Shown: one piece after another, positions 30,446 to 41,546 of the stretch | Numbering within the stretch: position 1 is the first letter of the stretch | Layout: every line of letters begins with the position of its first letter | DNA from: Mycosarcoma maydis | Lineage: Eukaryota; Basidiomycota; Ustilaginomycetes; Ustilaginales | DNA: 64,000 nt | Direction: 5' to 3' | NCBI RefSeq assembly: GCF_000328475.2 | Contig: NC_026485.1 | Span: 496,001 to 560,000, forward strand | Program-made: the position numbers and the translations under genes | Notes under the pieces: generated by a model | Seen by the model: the letters and a program-made list of their open reading frames with translations, nothing else | Databases searched by the model: none | What the model was told of the DNA's origin: nothing

Positions 30446-32272
30446 ATGGGCGAGGAGAGAAAGGTATCGGCCACCTCGTCGGCAGCATTGGCAATTCGAA
30501 CGAGCTCAACGCCATCGGCAGGAGCTCAACTTCCAGATCCCTCGTTGCCTGCACCAAACTTGGGCGAAGATGAAGTTGGATTCACCGCGGCCGATCTGAT
30601 CGCTCAGCAGTCCAAGCTTGAAGCGCAAGCGAACGAGGCGATTCCATTCCAGTTTGACACGTGCACGCACGAGAGAGGCTACATTCGACAGCCCGTCTAT
30701 GCTTGCAAGACGTGCGGCGGTGGCGGCGTGTGCGCAGGATGTAGTGTATCTTGCCACGCCGAACATGAGCTGGTCGAGCTCTTCAACAAGCGCAAGTTTC
30801 GCTGCGACTGTGGCACGCCCAACTTGTATCGGCAACAAGAACCCAACCGTGCCACTCGGCTCACTCGAATCACAGAGCAACTCGCCTACCCCGAAGGTGC
30901 CAAGCCATGCATTCTGCGCAAGCCGGGTTTCAGCCCACAGAACGACGTAAATGCCTATAATCACAATTTTGATGGTGGCTTCTGCTATTGTGAGCGGGGC
31001 AAGACGTACGATCCGGAGAAGGAGGACGAGACCATGTTCCAATGCATCGTCTGCGAAGAATGGCTCCACGAAAGTTGCACCTCCTTGTGGCCAAGTCCAA
31101 GGCCACTCGACAGCAAATCGAACACAGAAGCTGTCAATGACTCGGATGCAGCAGCTTCATTCGCGAGCCGAGCACTTGCAGAAGCGGAAGCACCTCTGAT
31201 CGATCATGACCTGTTCGACCTCATGATCTGCGATGCCTGCGTCCGAAGACCAGGGAACGGCTTACTGCGACGCTATGCTGGTGCAAAAGGCTGGATGATA
31301 CTAGTGCCCAGCCAAGACGCAGCTCAAGTTGCTGCGCACGACTCGATCACAAAGATTCAGGTTCCCACTGAGGACGAGCTGCGCGAAGGAGGTGGACCCT
31401 ATCACGATGGCCGCAGCTGGCAGATCTTTGGCCTTGAGGTGGAGCAAGAAAGGGTGCTGACGCAGGACGATGTGGCTATCGCTGCTGATGGAGCTTTGCT
31501 GTCCTCAGTAGCCGATCTGGCTCGATCCACTGTGGCCGCAGCCTCGGAGGTATTGCAAGGGACTTCAGCACTTGCAGAGGATGCAAGCACAAAACGCGAG
31601 GGTGAACCACAAAAAGAGGGTATTGGCTTAGCGAACGGTAGCGATGAGAGGAGAGAGGGCAAGCGACGAGCGGTTGAGGATGCTGGCGAGGACGAGGCTA
31701 AGCGGGTTAAGGTCGAAGACGAAAAGACTCGGGATGTTCACATGGCTACAGAGACAAGGTCCGAGACCGAAGTCAATGAGACGATTCAACAGCCTTTGTG
31801 TACGCTTCCAGCGGCACTTGACGTTGTCGCATCGCTTTCTGAATCAAAGGTGGATCCCTGGACACCCGCTTTGAGCGAGCCAGCGGCCAAAGAACTAGGC
31901 GTACAGCAACGATATGACATATTTCTGAGCGAAGACTTTCGCGACCGCATTTGCCGTTGTTCGACGTGTCTACCTCAGTGGGAGCATCTTTCACACGTGT
32001 TGGACACAGAGGAGACATACGCGCCTCCATCGGACCCGCAAGCGTCTGTGCGCGACGACGATGCGGCCTCCATCACGTCGTCGACGTACGACTTGGGCAT
32101 GGCAGCTCTTCGGTCCATGCCGAGGGAGAAGATGATCAACTCGCTACATGCGTACAGCAAGTTTCGAGACGCGCTGTGGGAGCATCTCAAGCCGTTTGCT
32201 GGTACAGGAAAGGTGGTGCGCGAGGAAGATGTTCGCGCGTTCTTCCAGAAGAAGCTCAATGCAGAGCGATGA
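30446..32272 (+). CDS. UBR7-like E3 ubiquitin ligase (UBR box plus PHD finger)
   Basis: 608 residues. The ATG at 30446 is used because the open frame upstream begins only with TTG. A UBR box lies at about 71-125 (CTHERGYIRQPVYACKTC ... CSVSCHAEHELVELF ... FRCDCGTP), with its zinc-binding Cys/His set visible. A PHD-type finger follows at about 180-300 (CYCERGKTYD ... MFQCIVCEEWLHESC ... MICDACVRR), with a low-complexity insert of about 40 residues inside it. An acidic and Lys-rich middle is followed by a conserved C-terminal block (YDIFLSEDFRDRICRCSTCLPQWEHL). This is the UBR7/S. pombe Mlo2 architecture. Members of the animal family act as chromatin-linked E3s; the fungal role is not defined. 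Confidence 0.85.
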   Translation: MGEERKVSATSSAALAIRTSSTPSAGAQLPDPSLPAPNLGEDEVGFTAADLIAQQSKLEAQANEAIPFQFDTCTHERGYIRQPVYACKTCGGGGVCAGCSVSCHAEHELVELFNKRKFRCDCGTPNLYRQQEPNRATRLTRITEQLAYPEGAKPCILRKPGFSPQNDVNAYNHNFDGGFCYCERGKTYDPEKEDETMFQCIVCEEWLHESCTSLWPSPRPLDSKSNTEAVNDSDAAASFASRALAEAEAPLIDHDLFDLMICDACVRRPGNGLLRRYAGAKGWMILVPSQDAAQVAAHDSITKIQVPTEDELREGGGPYHDGRSWQIFGLEVEQERVLTQDDVAIAADGALLSSVADLARSTVAAASEVLQGTSALAEDASTKREGEPQKEGIGLANGSDERREGKRRAVEDAGEDEAKRVKVEDEKTRDVHMATETRSETEVNETIQQPLCTLPAALDVVASLSESKVDPWTPALSEPAAKELGVQQRYDIFLSEDFRDRICRCSTCLPQWEHLSHVLDTEETYAPPSDPQASVRDDDAASITSSTYDLGMAALRSMPREKMINSLHAYSKFRDALWEHLKPFAGTGKVVREEDVRAFFQKKLNAER

Positions 32273-34025
32273 AAGGTCTGTCTCAAATGCCACACGGTAC
32301 CTTTTTTGTTTGGTGTTTGGTGGTCCGTGGTCTGTGGTTGTAATTGCCAAAGTATCCACACGCATAGAACTAACAGTTGCAATGACAACTTACGGCGTGG
32401 TGAACATGATGATAGCGACTAGCGACTGATTGACGGTAACTACGTGGATCCTTTTTGTTTAGAAGAATTGGGAGTGGAGCGCAGAGGCTCGAAGGCCTTC
32501 AAGACACGAATGCCCAACATTGTCCGAACAAAGCAGCTCCGTGGTCGGCTCGAATTTCCGTGCAGCTGAATATGTGGATCACGAATTGCAGGCCGACCAA
32601 ATCTAGTTAAGTTAACTCCGTGGAAGTCACTCACTTCGACCCCTGCACGCTGTGGATGCGAGCTTCATTTGAAATCACAGATTCGCAAAGTGCAGCTTTG
32701 GCATCCAATAAGAGGCCTACTTGATTTTCAAGTCACGATTATAATATTTAAAATCACGAATGAAGTGTGCACCGCCAAGGATTGGTTACAAGCTCCGTAC
32801 TGGATTGTGAGTTATTCTTGTTGCTAGCAATGAGAAGGAGAATTAAAAAATCCAAGTATAAAATAAATATAACTTGGCGAATCGTGATTCACTTGGCCGA
32901 GAGATGCATCACATGTGTGCTGACCGCTCTGCACGGCTGCATCCGTTCTTGATTGCCTTCGCGTACCATCGGCCTGCTTGTTGTTTTGGATTCGTGATTG
33001 CATCGTCGAACCTGTCAGAGGTCTTTTTCGCTCCTCTCTCACACGTCTCGTGTCTCTCTCGTGTCTCTCTCTGACAAATTCAAGATTGTCGTTAGCATGG
33101 CCGGCTCGCAAAATCCGAACTGCTCACTGACTGCTTTTTGACCCACTCTCTCAATCGTCGTGGTCTTATCCTATCATGTATACCAAGCTCGAATCGGTGC
33201 TTTACAGGCATCACTTAGCGTCCATCCTGTACACACCAGTCTGCTGACTGCTCAATGAGAAGGGCGCTATACCAAACGTGTGGTGTTGCTCGGGAGAGTC
33301 CGAGAATAGCCTTTCATATTCGTGATTGTTCGCGTGCCGTGGCTGTCCAACCTGTCTGTTCGTCTCTGTCGTTTTTTAAGGCTCCGAAACGCCGACAAGG
33401 AAAGTCACAGTGATTCACGATTGCGTCTCGACACGTTTCTCTCAGTAATGTTAGGAGAAATCACTCTGTATCGGTCTGCTTCCCACTCGGCTAGGAGAGC
33501 AAGCTCCTCTTTCATCAACATCAACATCAACATCAACATCACCCTCATCAACATCAACATCACCTGCACTCCATCATCCTCGTATCTACCTCTCACACCT
33601 TCCTTCTGCTCAGAAGCTTGATCATTTCGGCAGCCTTCGACAACACGCTTGTGCTCCACATCTGAATTGGCCACTTGCACACAACTTGGCACGGACACAG
33701 TATAGCCTTTCCGCCGAGATCCTTGATCTGTCTCGGTCTCGTCCTTCTCCACCTACGTCACCTTTTGGCCAGAGACGCAAACCTCCCCCGCAACTGTTGG
33801 TCGAATAGACGCCCTTTGACTTCATAATTGCGCCTGGCGCCACGGAAGCCAGCCTTGCAACTGCATTTCATTTCAACCTTGTCGTGCATCTCTGTCCGGC
33901 AGTAACCGTTCCGCTCCCGTAAGGCGCCAAGGCGTCCCCCAGGGTACCCTACTCAGGGTGACCTCTTGCAGAACACTGTCGACTGAGCACGCGGCTCGCC
34001 GTCGCCTCATCCGTCGTTGCCCTCC
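32273..34025. other. Long upstream region of the flippase gene
   Basis: 1.75 kb with no supported gene. It has heptamer words, pyrimidine-rich tracts near 33020-33080, and a CATCAA hexamer run (33513-33565). A/T-rich sequence lies near 32740-32880. The last few hundred bases are probably the 5' leader of the flippase gene. Confidence 0.55.
33513..33565. repeat. CATCAA hexamer microsatellite
   Basis: Two adjoining runs of CATCAA separated by CATCACCCT. They lie about 460 bases upstream of the flippase ATG. Confidence 0.85.
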
Positions 34026-37000
34026 ATGGTCGGCAAACACGGTTCCGAAAAGAACCAGTCTGCCGCGGTCCAAGCCTCAAGTCAGGCCAAGCTCGCATCT
34101 CTGCGTGCCAAGTTCTCCAACTTCAGCCTCGATCCTGATGCTGTGTTCAAGAAAAAGAGACCGCCACCCGCTCCTCGCTCCGTCTACTTCAATGAGCCGT
34201 TGCCAGAAGAGGCGTTTGATACCAAGGGGCGCCCTCAGCATCCTTACGTGTTTGCCAGTAATCAGGTCTTGACTGCCAAGTACACCATCTACAACTTTGT
34301 CTTCAAGAATTTGCTCGAACAGTTCCGTCGTGTTGCCAACCTCTTTTTCTTACTCATCGTTATCCTCCAGTTCTTTCCGCAATTCACTACCATCAACCCG
34401 GGTGTCTCGATGCTTCCCCTTCTCGCTGTTCTTGGTATAACCATGATCAAGGATGGCTACGAAGACTTTAAGCGTCATCAATCTGATCGCAACATCAATC
34501 GCCTCAAAGTCAAGGCCCTCACCGGCGGTGGCTGGAAAAATCCAAATGTCATGGAGTCGAACAGCAGAAGCATCGCTGCCTCCTTGTCAGCCGTTCACGA
34601 CAAGCGTCTCGGCGGCAAGAAAAAACAGTCTTCAAAGCTGCAAAAGGAAATGGCTGAGAAAGCCGAGGCTGCCGCTCAAGAAGGTCACGCTCACCCAGTC
34701 GCTTCGCCTATACCCGCTTCGGCAGATGCCCCTGGTGGTGGAGGTACCACCGAAGTCAAAGGCAGTGTCTCCGTCCCTGGAGAAGCCAACTTGCCAGTCC
34801 GCGCCTCGCACCAACTCGCACGACGCTCCACAACGCGCCACAGCCACTTTGAATCCGATTACGAGCAGCTCGAAGACGGTCGCATCGTGCACGGTGGTCG
34901 CATCCTCAGTGCTGAAGAGGAGCACGCCTTCTTCTCCAAAAAGGCGCCTAGATGGAAACCAAAGATGTGGGAGAGCCTCGCCGTCGGTGACTTTGTTTAT
35001 CTCACTAACAACGACCCCATCCCGGCCGACATTATTATTTGCGCTACCAGCGAAGAGGAGGACGCTTGCTTCATCGAGACCAAGAACCTAGATGGCGAGA
35101 CCAACCTCAAAGCGCGCCACGCCGTACCCGAGCTCACATCCCTGCGCTCGCCCGAAGAGTGCGCACGCGCCTCACTTCGCATCGACGCTGAGCCTCAGGA
35201 CACCAACATGTATCGCCTCAACGCCAGCGTCGTTCTCAACGATCGCTTCGACAAGGACGGTAACCCGCTCCAATGTCCTGTCACACTCAACCAGATCCTG
35301 CTCCGTGGATGCAATGTTCGCAACACCAAGTGGGTCATCGGTGTCGTCATCATGACGGGTTGGGATACCAAGATCATTGCCAACTCGGGTGTTACCCCGT
35401 CCAAGCGCTCCAAGATCGAGAAGCAGATGAACCCAATGGTCTACTTCAACCTGGCCATCTTGGCTTGTGTCTCTGTGGCATGCGCTATCGCCGACTCTCA
35501 GCTCGAGCAGTATTACTTTGACCGCGAAGCCTACTGGCAGTACGGTGCTGTCCACAGCGATGACAACCCACGCATCAACGGTCTGGTTGCATTTGCAAAC
35601 TCGCTTATCACGTTCCAGAACATTGTACCTATCTCCCTCTACATCTCGTTCGAATTTGTTCGTCTTGCCCAGGCCTACTTTATCTACGACGATTACGACA
35701 TTTGGTACGAGAAGACCAATCGCCGCACCACCGCCAAATCATGGAACCTTTCAGACGATCTCGGCCAGATCGAGTACATTTTTAGCGACAAGACAGGCAC
35801 GCTCACGCAGAACGTCATGATCTTTCGCGAGTGCGCAGTCGCCGGGGTCATCTATCACGGCGACGTCTCTTCACCTCAGCTTGGTGCTTCAGACACGACG
35901 ACCACCGACGTACCTACGGCCAAGAATTCTGATAATGGCGACGGCTCCACCAATGATGGTTTTGCAAACAAGGGCTCCCAGCTCTACCGCGCAGCTAGCT
36001 CCAAGGTCAATGTCAAGCCTCTCAACCCTGATATCCCTCCCTTTAGCGATCAGGGACTGGCTGAAGCTTTGAGAGATGCCGACTCGGAACATGCAAAACA
36101 GCTCGGTAACTTCTTTCGCTGTCTTGCGCTTTGTCATACGGTTCTGGTCGACAACCTTGAAGACGGCAGCATCGAGTACCAAGCACAGAGTCCCGACGAG
36201 CAGGCGCTCGTGCAAGCCGCAGCCGACGTAGGCTTCATCTTCCTGGGCAAGGATCGTCAGACGCTCCGAATCCTGACACCGTTCTCGAAAGAGCCGGAGG
36301 TCTACGAACTGCTGGTTGTCAACGAATTTTCGTCGGCACGAAAGAGGATGAGTGTCATTTTGCGAAGAATGTCAGATGGTCAATTGCTTATGCTGGCCAA
36401 GGGTGCCGACAGCATCATGTTTGAGCGTGCTCGCGCAGGACAAGAAGAGCTCAAGCAAGACACCGATGCAGCGCTGGAGGAATTCGCTAACAAGGGCCTG
36501 CGTACCCTCTGTCTCGGTGGAAAGGAGCTGACTACAGAGTTTTATGACGACTGGCAGCATCGCTTTCATTTGGCATCCGTTTCGATCCAGGATCGTGAGG
36601 AAAAGATGGAAGCGCTCGCGAGCGAGCTGGAAAAGGATTTTGATCTGTACGGTGCCACTGCCATCGAGGACAAGCTTCAGGACGGTGTACCCGAGACTAT
36701 CGCCGACCTCAAACGAGCCGGCATCAATGTGTGGGTGGCGACCGGAGACAAGCTGGAGACTGCTATCGCCATCGGTTACTCAACTATGCTGCTCACCGAA
36801 GACATGAACTTGGTCGTTGTTCGTGGTGGCGAGTACGGACAGCCCAACTCAGCCTACGAGCAGCTGCGAAAAGCTGTGATTCGCTTCTTTGGTGGACCTG
36901 CCGTGCTCAAGGAGATGGACCACCAGCCACCCGGGGAGGAGCCCGAAAGCCGACGATCCTCGTTTATGTCGCGCCGACCTTCGCTTCATAGGAACCGTCG

Positions 37001-38546
37001 CAGCAGCGTCAGTCAGGTCTCGCTCGTCGGCGAAGACAACGGACAACGCACAGGAGGATTTGCTCTCGTCATTGACGGGACCGCACTCGGACACGCGCTC
37101 AGCGAGGACTTTAGCAAAGATCTGCTGTTGCGCATCTCGACGCAGTGCAAAGCTGTCATCTGTTGCCGTGTTTCGCCGTTGCAAAAGGCGCTGATCGTTC
37201 GACTCATCAAGGATGGCCTTGGTGTGATGACACTCGCCATCGGAGACGGAGCCAACGACGTCAGCATGATCCAGGCTGCCCACGTTGGTGTCGGCATCGC
37301 CGGTGAAGAAGGTCTGCAAGCCGTCAACTCGTCTGATTATGCCATCGCGCAGTTCCGCTACCTCAAGCGTCTCGTGCTTGTCCACGGCCATTGGTCGTAC
37401 TACCGAAACTCGGTCATGATTGCCAACTTTTTCTACAAGCAGTTCATTCAAGTCGGCACGTTGTTTTGGTTCCAGATCTACTGTGCATGGTCCACAACGC
37501 AGGCGATCGACTACGTCTATATCTTGCTCTGGAATGCGATTTGGACCGTGCTGGCCGTCATCTGCCTCGGAATCTTTGACCGCAACATCAACGACAAGGT
37601 TCTCATGCAGGTGCCCGAGCTCTATCACCAATCGCGCAAGGGCGCCTACTTCGGCCTCAAGCCATTCCTCATCTACTTCTTAGATGGTATCTACCAGTCG
37701 GTGGTGCTGTTCTTCTTCTTTGCCTACTCGTACAACACAACGACGGCACGCAACGATGGCTACGATATTAATCTGTACGAATGGTCGACGGGCATGGCGA
37801 TCGCGTCGGTATTGGTGGCTAATCTGTTTGTCGGCCTTAATGCGCGCGCATGGACATGGTTCATCTTTATCGGTGTCTGGGCCGGTACAGTGGTCATGTT
37901 TTGCTTCGCACCAATCTACGCTGCGTTCTCCTCGACTTATTCTTATGGTAACAATTTGTTCCTGTATCGGTCGATCCAGTTCTGGACGTTGGGATTCCTT
38001 ACGTGCTTCTTGGCGCTTTTGCCGCGTTTGTTGGCGAAATGCTTCCGTCAGTCGTACTACCCGACTGATGTGGACATCTTGCGATACGTAGACAAGCGAC
38101 ATAATGACTATGACTTTACACGCGATCCAGCGATTCCGCATGCGCATGCTGATGGGGCAGTCTTCTCCGATGCGGCGGGCCGACCGAGCATGACGCATCA
38201 CACTTTTGCGCCATTGGTTCGTGCAGCTACCTCGACGTCGAGGTTCGATGCGCCCGTCGATGGTGCTCCATTGGGAGGTGTGCAGATGCACGAGCTTCGA
38301 CAGACGGCTTCGCGCGCCAGCAGTACACACTACGATATGCTCACTGGCGAACAGCGGCCGAATCGAGGTTACACGTTCTCGTCAGACGAGCCGACATCTC
38401 TGCACAAGAGGAAGAGCGTCAAGGATCGCCTAGTACCGGACATGTTCAAGAAGAGTTTGAGGAAGAACAAGGACGATAAGAAGCGCTTGACGATGATCAA
38501 CCAGGAAGAGGAGGATGTAGTCGAAGAGCGTCTAGCGTCTTCTTGA
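34026..38546 (+). CDS. P4-type ATPase, aminophospholipid flippase (Dnf1-like)
   Basis: 1506 residues, single exon, ATG at 34026 (the frame upstream starts from TTG). P4 features: N-terminal FKNLLEQFRRVANLFFLLIVILQF, a DGETNLK loop near residue 355, the phosphorylation site DKTGTLTQN with Asp about 588, preceded by a PISL-containing helix, and the hinge GDGANDVSMIQ near 1073. About ten membrane helices are visible, with the last six at about 1110-1360. Large inserts lie in the first cytosolic loop (about 195-310) and before the hinge (about 985-1020). The C-terminus is Ser/Lys-rich and may be regulatory. Such pumps move phospholipids from the outer to the inner leaflet of the plasma or endosomal membrane with a Cdc50/Lem3 partner. 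The NPGVSMLPLL segment resembles Dnf1/2 more than Drs2. Confidence 0.93.
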   Translation: MVGKHGSEKNQSAAVQASSQAKLASLRAKFSNFSLDPDAVFKKKRPPPAPRSVYFNEPLPEEAFDTKGRPQHPYVFASNQVLTAKYTIYNFVFKNLLEQFRRVANLFFLLIVILQFFPQFTTINPGVSMLPLLAVLGITMIKDGYEDFKRHQSDRNINRLKVKALTGGGWKNPNVMESNSRSIAASLSAVHDKRLGGKKKQSSKLQKEMAEKAEAAAQEGHAHPVASPIPASADAPGGGGTTEVKGSVSVPGEANLPVRASHQLARRSTTRHSHFESDYEQLEDGRIVHGGRILSAEEEHAFFSKKAPRWKPKMWESLAVGDFVYLTNNDPIPADIIICATSEEEDACFIETKNLDGETNLKARHAVPELTSLRSPEECARASLRIDAEPQDTNMYRLNASVVLNDRFDKDGNPLQCPVTLNQILLRGCNVRNTKWVIGVVIMTGWDTKIIANSGVTPSKRSKIEKQMNPMVYFNLAILACVSVACAIADSQLEQYYFDREAYWQYGAVHSDDNPRINGLVAFANSLITFQNIVPISLYISFEFVRLAQAYFIYDDYDIWYEKTNRRTTAKSWNLSDDLGQIEYIFSDKTGTLTQNVMIFRECAVAGVIYHGDVSSPQLGASDTTTTDVPTAKNSDNGDGSTNDGFANKGSQLYRAASSKVNVKPLNPDIPPFSDQGLAEALRDADSEHAKQLGNFFRCLALCHTVLVDNLEDGSIEYQAQSPDEQALVQAAADVGFIFLGKDRQTLRILTPFSKEPEVYELLVVNEFSSARKRMSVILRRMSDGQLLMLAKGADSIMFERARAGQEELKQDTDAALEEFANKGLRTLCLGGKELTTEFYDDWQHRFHLASVSIQDREEKMEALASELEKDFDLYGATAIEDKLQDGVPETIADLKRAGINVWVATGDKLETAIAIGYSTMLLTEDMNLVVVRGGEYGQPNSAYEQLRKAVIRFFGGPAVLKEMDHQPPGEEPESRRSSFMSRRPSLHRNRRSSVSQVSLVGEDNGQRTGGFALVIDGTALGHALSEDFSKDLLLRISTQCKAVICCRVSPLQKALIVRLIKDGLGVMTLAIGDGANDVSMIQAAHVGVGIAGEEGLQAVNSSDYAIAQFRYLKRLVLVHGHWSYYRNSVMIANFFYKQFIQVGTLFWFQIYCAWSTTQAIDYVYILLWNAIWTVLAVICLGIFDRNINDKVLMQVPELYHQSRKGAYFGLKPFLIYFLDGIYQSVVLFFFFAYSYNTTTARNDGYDINLYEWSTGMAIASVLVANLFVGLNARAWTWFIFIGVWAGTVVMFCFAPIYAAFSSTYSYGNNLFLYRSIQFWTLGFLTCFLALLPRLLAKCFRQSYYPTDVDILRYVDKRHNDYDFTRDPAIPHAHADGAVFSDAAGRPSMTHHTFAPLVRAATSTSRFDAPVDGAPLGGVQMHELRQTASRASSTHYDMLTGEQRPNRGYTFSSDEPTSLHKRKSVKDRLVPDMFKKSLRKNKDDKKRLTMINQEEEDVVEERLASS

Positions 38547-39628
38547 TACAAATCAGTTTAGCTTGCGGGTTGCTGCTTGGTTCTTTTCCTGTGTAACGTT
38601 GGATATGCATACAGACGTGAAAGTGTGGTTGGCTGGCTGGTCCGTGCGGGTGTGTCAGCTGCAACGAGACGGACGGAGAGGTGGGCACGTCAAAAACTGG
38701 TGCTTAGGGGTGCGAAGTGTGTGGGGTGAGTACAACGACCTGTGGCATGCCGACGAAGCACAGCCTGGCAGTGAAAACTGGGCGAGGCTCGGCAGCACGC
38801 GCGCGCGCGCGCGCCGATGCGAGAATCGATCGCACAGTCACGAGTCACGACTTGCGTTGCTGTATTCACGATTCGTGATTCACGAGTAAATGGAAAGAGA
38901 GGTGGCGGCAAGTGACTGTTGTAGTCATGTACAGTATCGAGATGAAGGCGCGGTGGTTTGGTCTGTTTTGTAACCACGTTTTTTGAACCGAATTCTTCTA
39001 GAACTGACACAAGCACGAATCGGGTGGTGGTGATATGGTGGAACAGGGAAACGTAGTTGCCAGACCTGCGAATCAAGAATCACGAATGAAGCCGAGTTGG
39101 TGACCGCAATCCAGCCGCCCCAGCTGCACAACGAGCGTGTGGTACAAATTGAGTCGGCAACCGCCTGGTGAACGACCCCATCTCATATATGTGATTTCCC
39201 TCGGCGAGATCTTTTCCTGTCTTCAATAACCCGCAACGATTCACCGTCGCCGCTCGACTGCATCGGTCTGAAAAGCCGACTGGCAATGCAACCGCGATGA
39301 GGGCGTCACCAACCTTGCATGCTAGCTCGACGATATGAAGTTTTGAAAGGGCGCGGTAACAGGATTGGTGGCTGTGAGTTGCCGTACCAATCGCTTTGAA
39401 TTTCGAGAGCGCGTGTACTCACTCTGCTCGAGTATGGCTCTTCACTGCGCCTTCAAAGAACCCACAATGGTAGCGCAAGCGGGCGTGTTCCACGAGCGAA
39501 AGCTACATATACCCCTCGAAAGCCTTCCGCCCTCCCACGTAGAGCAGGTCAGGAACCTCTCCCCGTACAGCTCGATTCTGGACAAAGACTCACACTCTTC
39601 CTCATCTCTTCAGACAACTTTTGACAAG
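38547..39628. other. Intergenic region upstream of the effector-like gene
   Basis: 1.1 kb, no gene. It contains an alternating CG run at 38798-38814 and heptamer words at 38865-38890 and 39065-39090. A TATA-like CATATA lies about 39508-39513, some 115 bases before the effector ATG. Confidence 0.6.
38798..38814. repeat. Alternating CG run
   Basis: A 17-base run of alternating C and G, of a type able to form Z-DNA, in the spacer downstream of the flippase gene. Confidence 0.8.
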
Positions 39629-40213
39629 ATGCTGTCCAACGTGTCATCAAGTCTCTTCTTGTTCGTCATCATCTCTGCGGTTGTATGTGGTTCGGCACAG
39701 GCGTCGTCATACACCGTTCTCATTCCGTGTGGAGACAACACCGACAACACTCATCCCATTGTACCCGATGCTACGTGCCAAAAGATCTCCTCAACCGGTG
39801 CCTTCACCGTCGCTCAGCTGGGTGAGCTCGAGGGCAACACCAAGATCGGCTTCTCAGCCACCCCCGATTGCAAGCAGACCTACACGACGGACGAGCTGGG
39901 AGAGCTGCAAGAAAGTCAGGAGTGTAGAGGCTATGTGACTGTTCAACATGATGCGAATGGCGCCAAGACGGATGACAAGAAGAAAGATGATGTCCCAGAC
40001 CAGCCGCCGAAGGACGATACGAAAGATGATATCCCGAACCAGCTGCCGAAGGACGATAAGAAAGATGAGCAGTCCAAGGAGAGATCCCTAGTGAAGCGAG
40101 TTGTCGGCGGATTCTCGTTCAAAAGACGCGATAGCCAGAAGCCAGCCAAGGATACTCCTATGGAGGAGAAGGCAAAGACGCCGCTTGCTTATGTGATGCT
40201 CGTTACCGCTTGA
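39629..40213 (+). CDS. Small secreted, effector-like protein with a Kex2-type site
   Basis: 194 residues from ATG at 39629. The frame is open 88 codons further up, but that part is not conserved-looking, and this ATG gives a strong signal peptide (SSLFLFVIISAVVCGSA, cleavage near AQA-SS). The mature N-terminal half has four Cys (in IPCGD, ATCQK, PDCKQ, QECRG), probably two disulfides. Then come two tandem 13-residue units (DDVPDQPPKDDTK and DDIPNQLPKDDKK), a dibasic SLVKR site of Kex2 type, and a basic tail. I recognise no known family. Small size, signal peptide, paired Cys and a processing site are typical of smut effectors or of repetitive secreted wall or hyphal proteins. The upstream TATA-like box lies about 115 bases before the ATG. 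Confidence 0.65.
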   Translation: MLSNVSSSLFLFVIISAVVCGSAQASSYTVLIPCGDNTDNTHPIVPDATCQKISSTGAFTVAQLGELEGNTKIGFSATPDCKQTYTTDELGELQESQECRGYVTVQHDANGAKTDDKKKDDVPDQPPKDDTKDDIPNQLPKDDKKDEQSKERSLVKRVVGGFSFKRRDSQKPAKDTPMEEKAKTPLAYVMLVTA

Positions 40214-41546
40214 GAGTTCGACAGCAACATGCGATTATCAGACTTACATCGGCCATCTTATGATGGTGTTTGTGCTGCGAGGCTGTGGCTTTTACCTTTT
40301 GCGCTGGAGTCTGGCATTGTGCTGCTACATGCTGCCTTGCTGACATTGTTCAATAGGCAACATCGTTGAACTAAGGCTCTCTAGCGTAGGCAGCCTGTTC
40401 AGGATTTTCATCTACTTGATCATGCCTGGTCAAAGCGCCACTCTAGTGGGGAGAAAGTAGGTCCACCAAGTGAAGACAGTTGTGCGAAGCTGCTTCAGCC
40501 ACGCTCAGCTGGCTTAATACACTTACGCAAAATACTCTGTGGCCAATTGTAATCAACTAGCCAATGTGTGGCCGCAATGGCCCTGCCGCTGAGGCCATGC
40601 AAGCCATTCGCTCTGATGGCGAGTTCGTATCTTAGCGGTCGTCGTCTTTCGCGATTCAAGTCACGAGTTGGCAGCCGACATACTGATTTCATGTTGAGCT
40701 TTTTCTATCCTGACGCAACGAAAGTCACCAAGCTACTGGGAACAACAAAGTTTTGCTGTCACAGTGTAGCAATGCTTCAAGTGCTGACATATGCCGGTAT
40801 TTATACAAGACTTGCTTGATGGAATCTGTATGTTCTATACCTCATCGCATTGCGGCAGCGTCGAAATTTCTTTGGGTGAGTTCTAATTAGCTGGCCAATT
40901 TTTGATTGCAAACGTCGGACAAGTTTGTCGAAGATCGAGGTTGCGTTGCTGAGAAGCTTTGCAGACACTCTTGGAGGTAAGTAGGAGAGCGCCGAAAAGA
41001 GGATATCTCGATCCTGTGTGGAATGAGGTAGGCAGCCGTGAACTTGATTTCGTGCCTCTGACTTGAGAGAGGTAGTGAGATGGCGACGTTGCAAACAGTG
41101 TCAAGATGGCGGAGCCAGGCTGAAGCACCGCTAACACGTGTGCTGTCCCCCAAGCGAAAGCGATGTCTTGGTAACTCAGTCATAGCAAACTGCTCTACAG
41201 TCACAAATCGTGAATACAGCGTGCGGCGTCTGACACGTGTCAAAACTGGCGCCCGATCTGGTACACTCGTGACTGCTTTCACAAAATTCGTGATTTGTTG
41301 AAGAAAATCGTGAATGAGATCAGTAAATCAAGCTTGGCGAGGTTGGGTTCCGCTGGCGCATGCATCCGCGATTGTTCTCAACAAAGTCTCAGACCCGATC
41401 GTCGTGGAGAAGAAAGATTACAACCTTGTGCTCGCTCAAATTCGGCTGTGAAAGTCGGCTCGACGGGGCAGGTTGCTCTGAAGGCTGAGTCGCCGAGAAG
41501 TGAGCTCGACTACGACACAGAAGCTGTGCTCCGCCCACCTAGAAGT

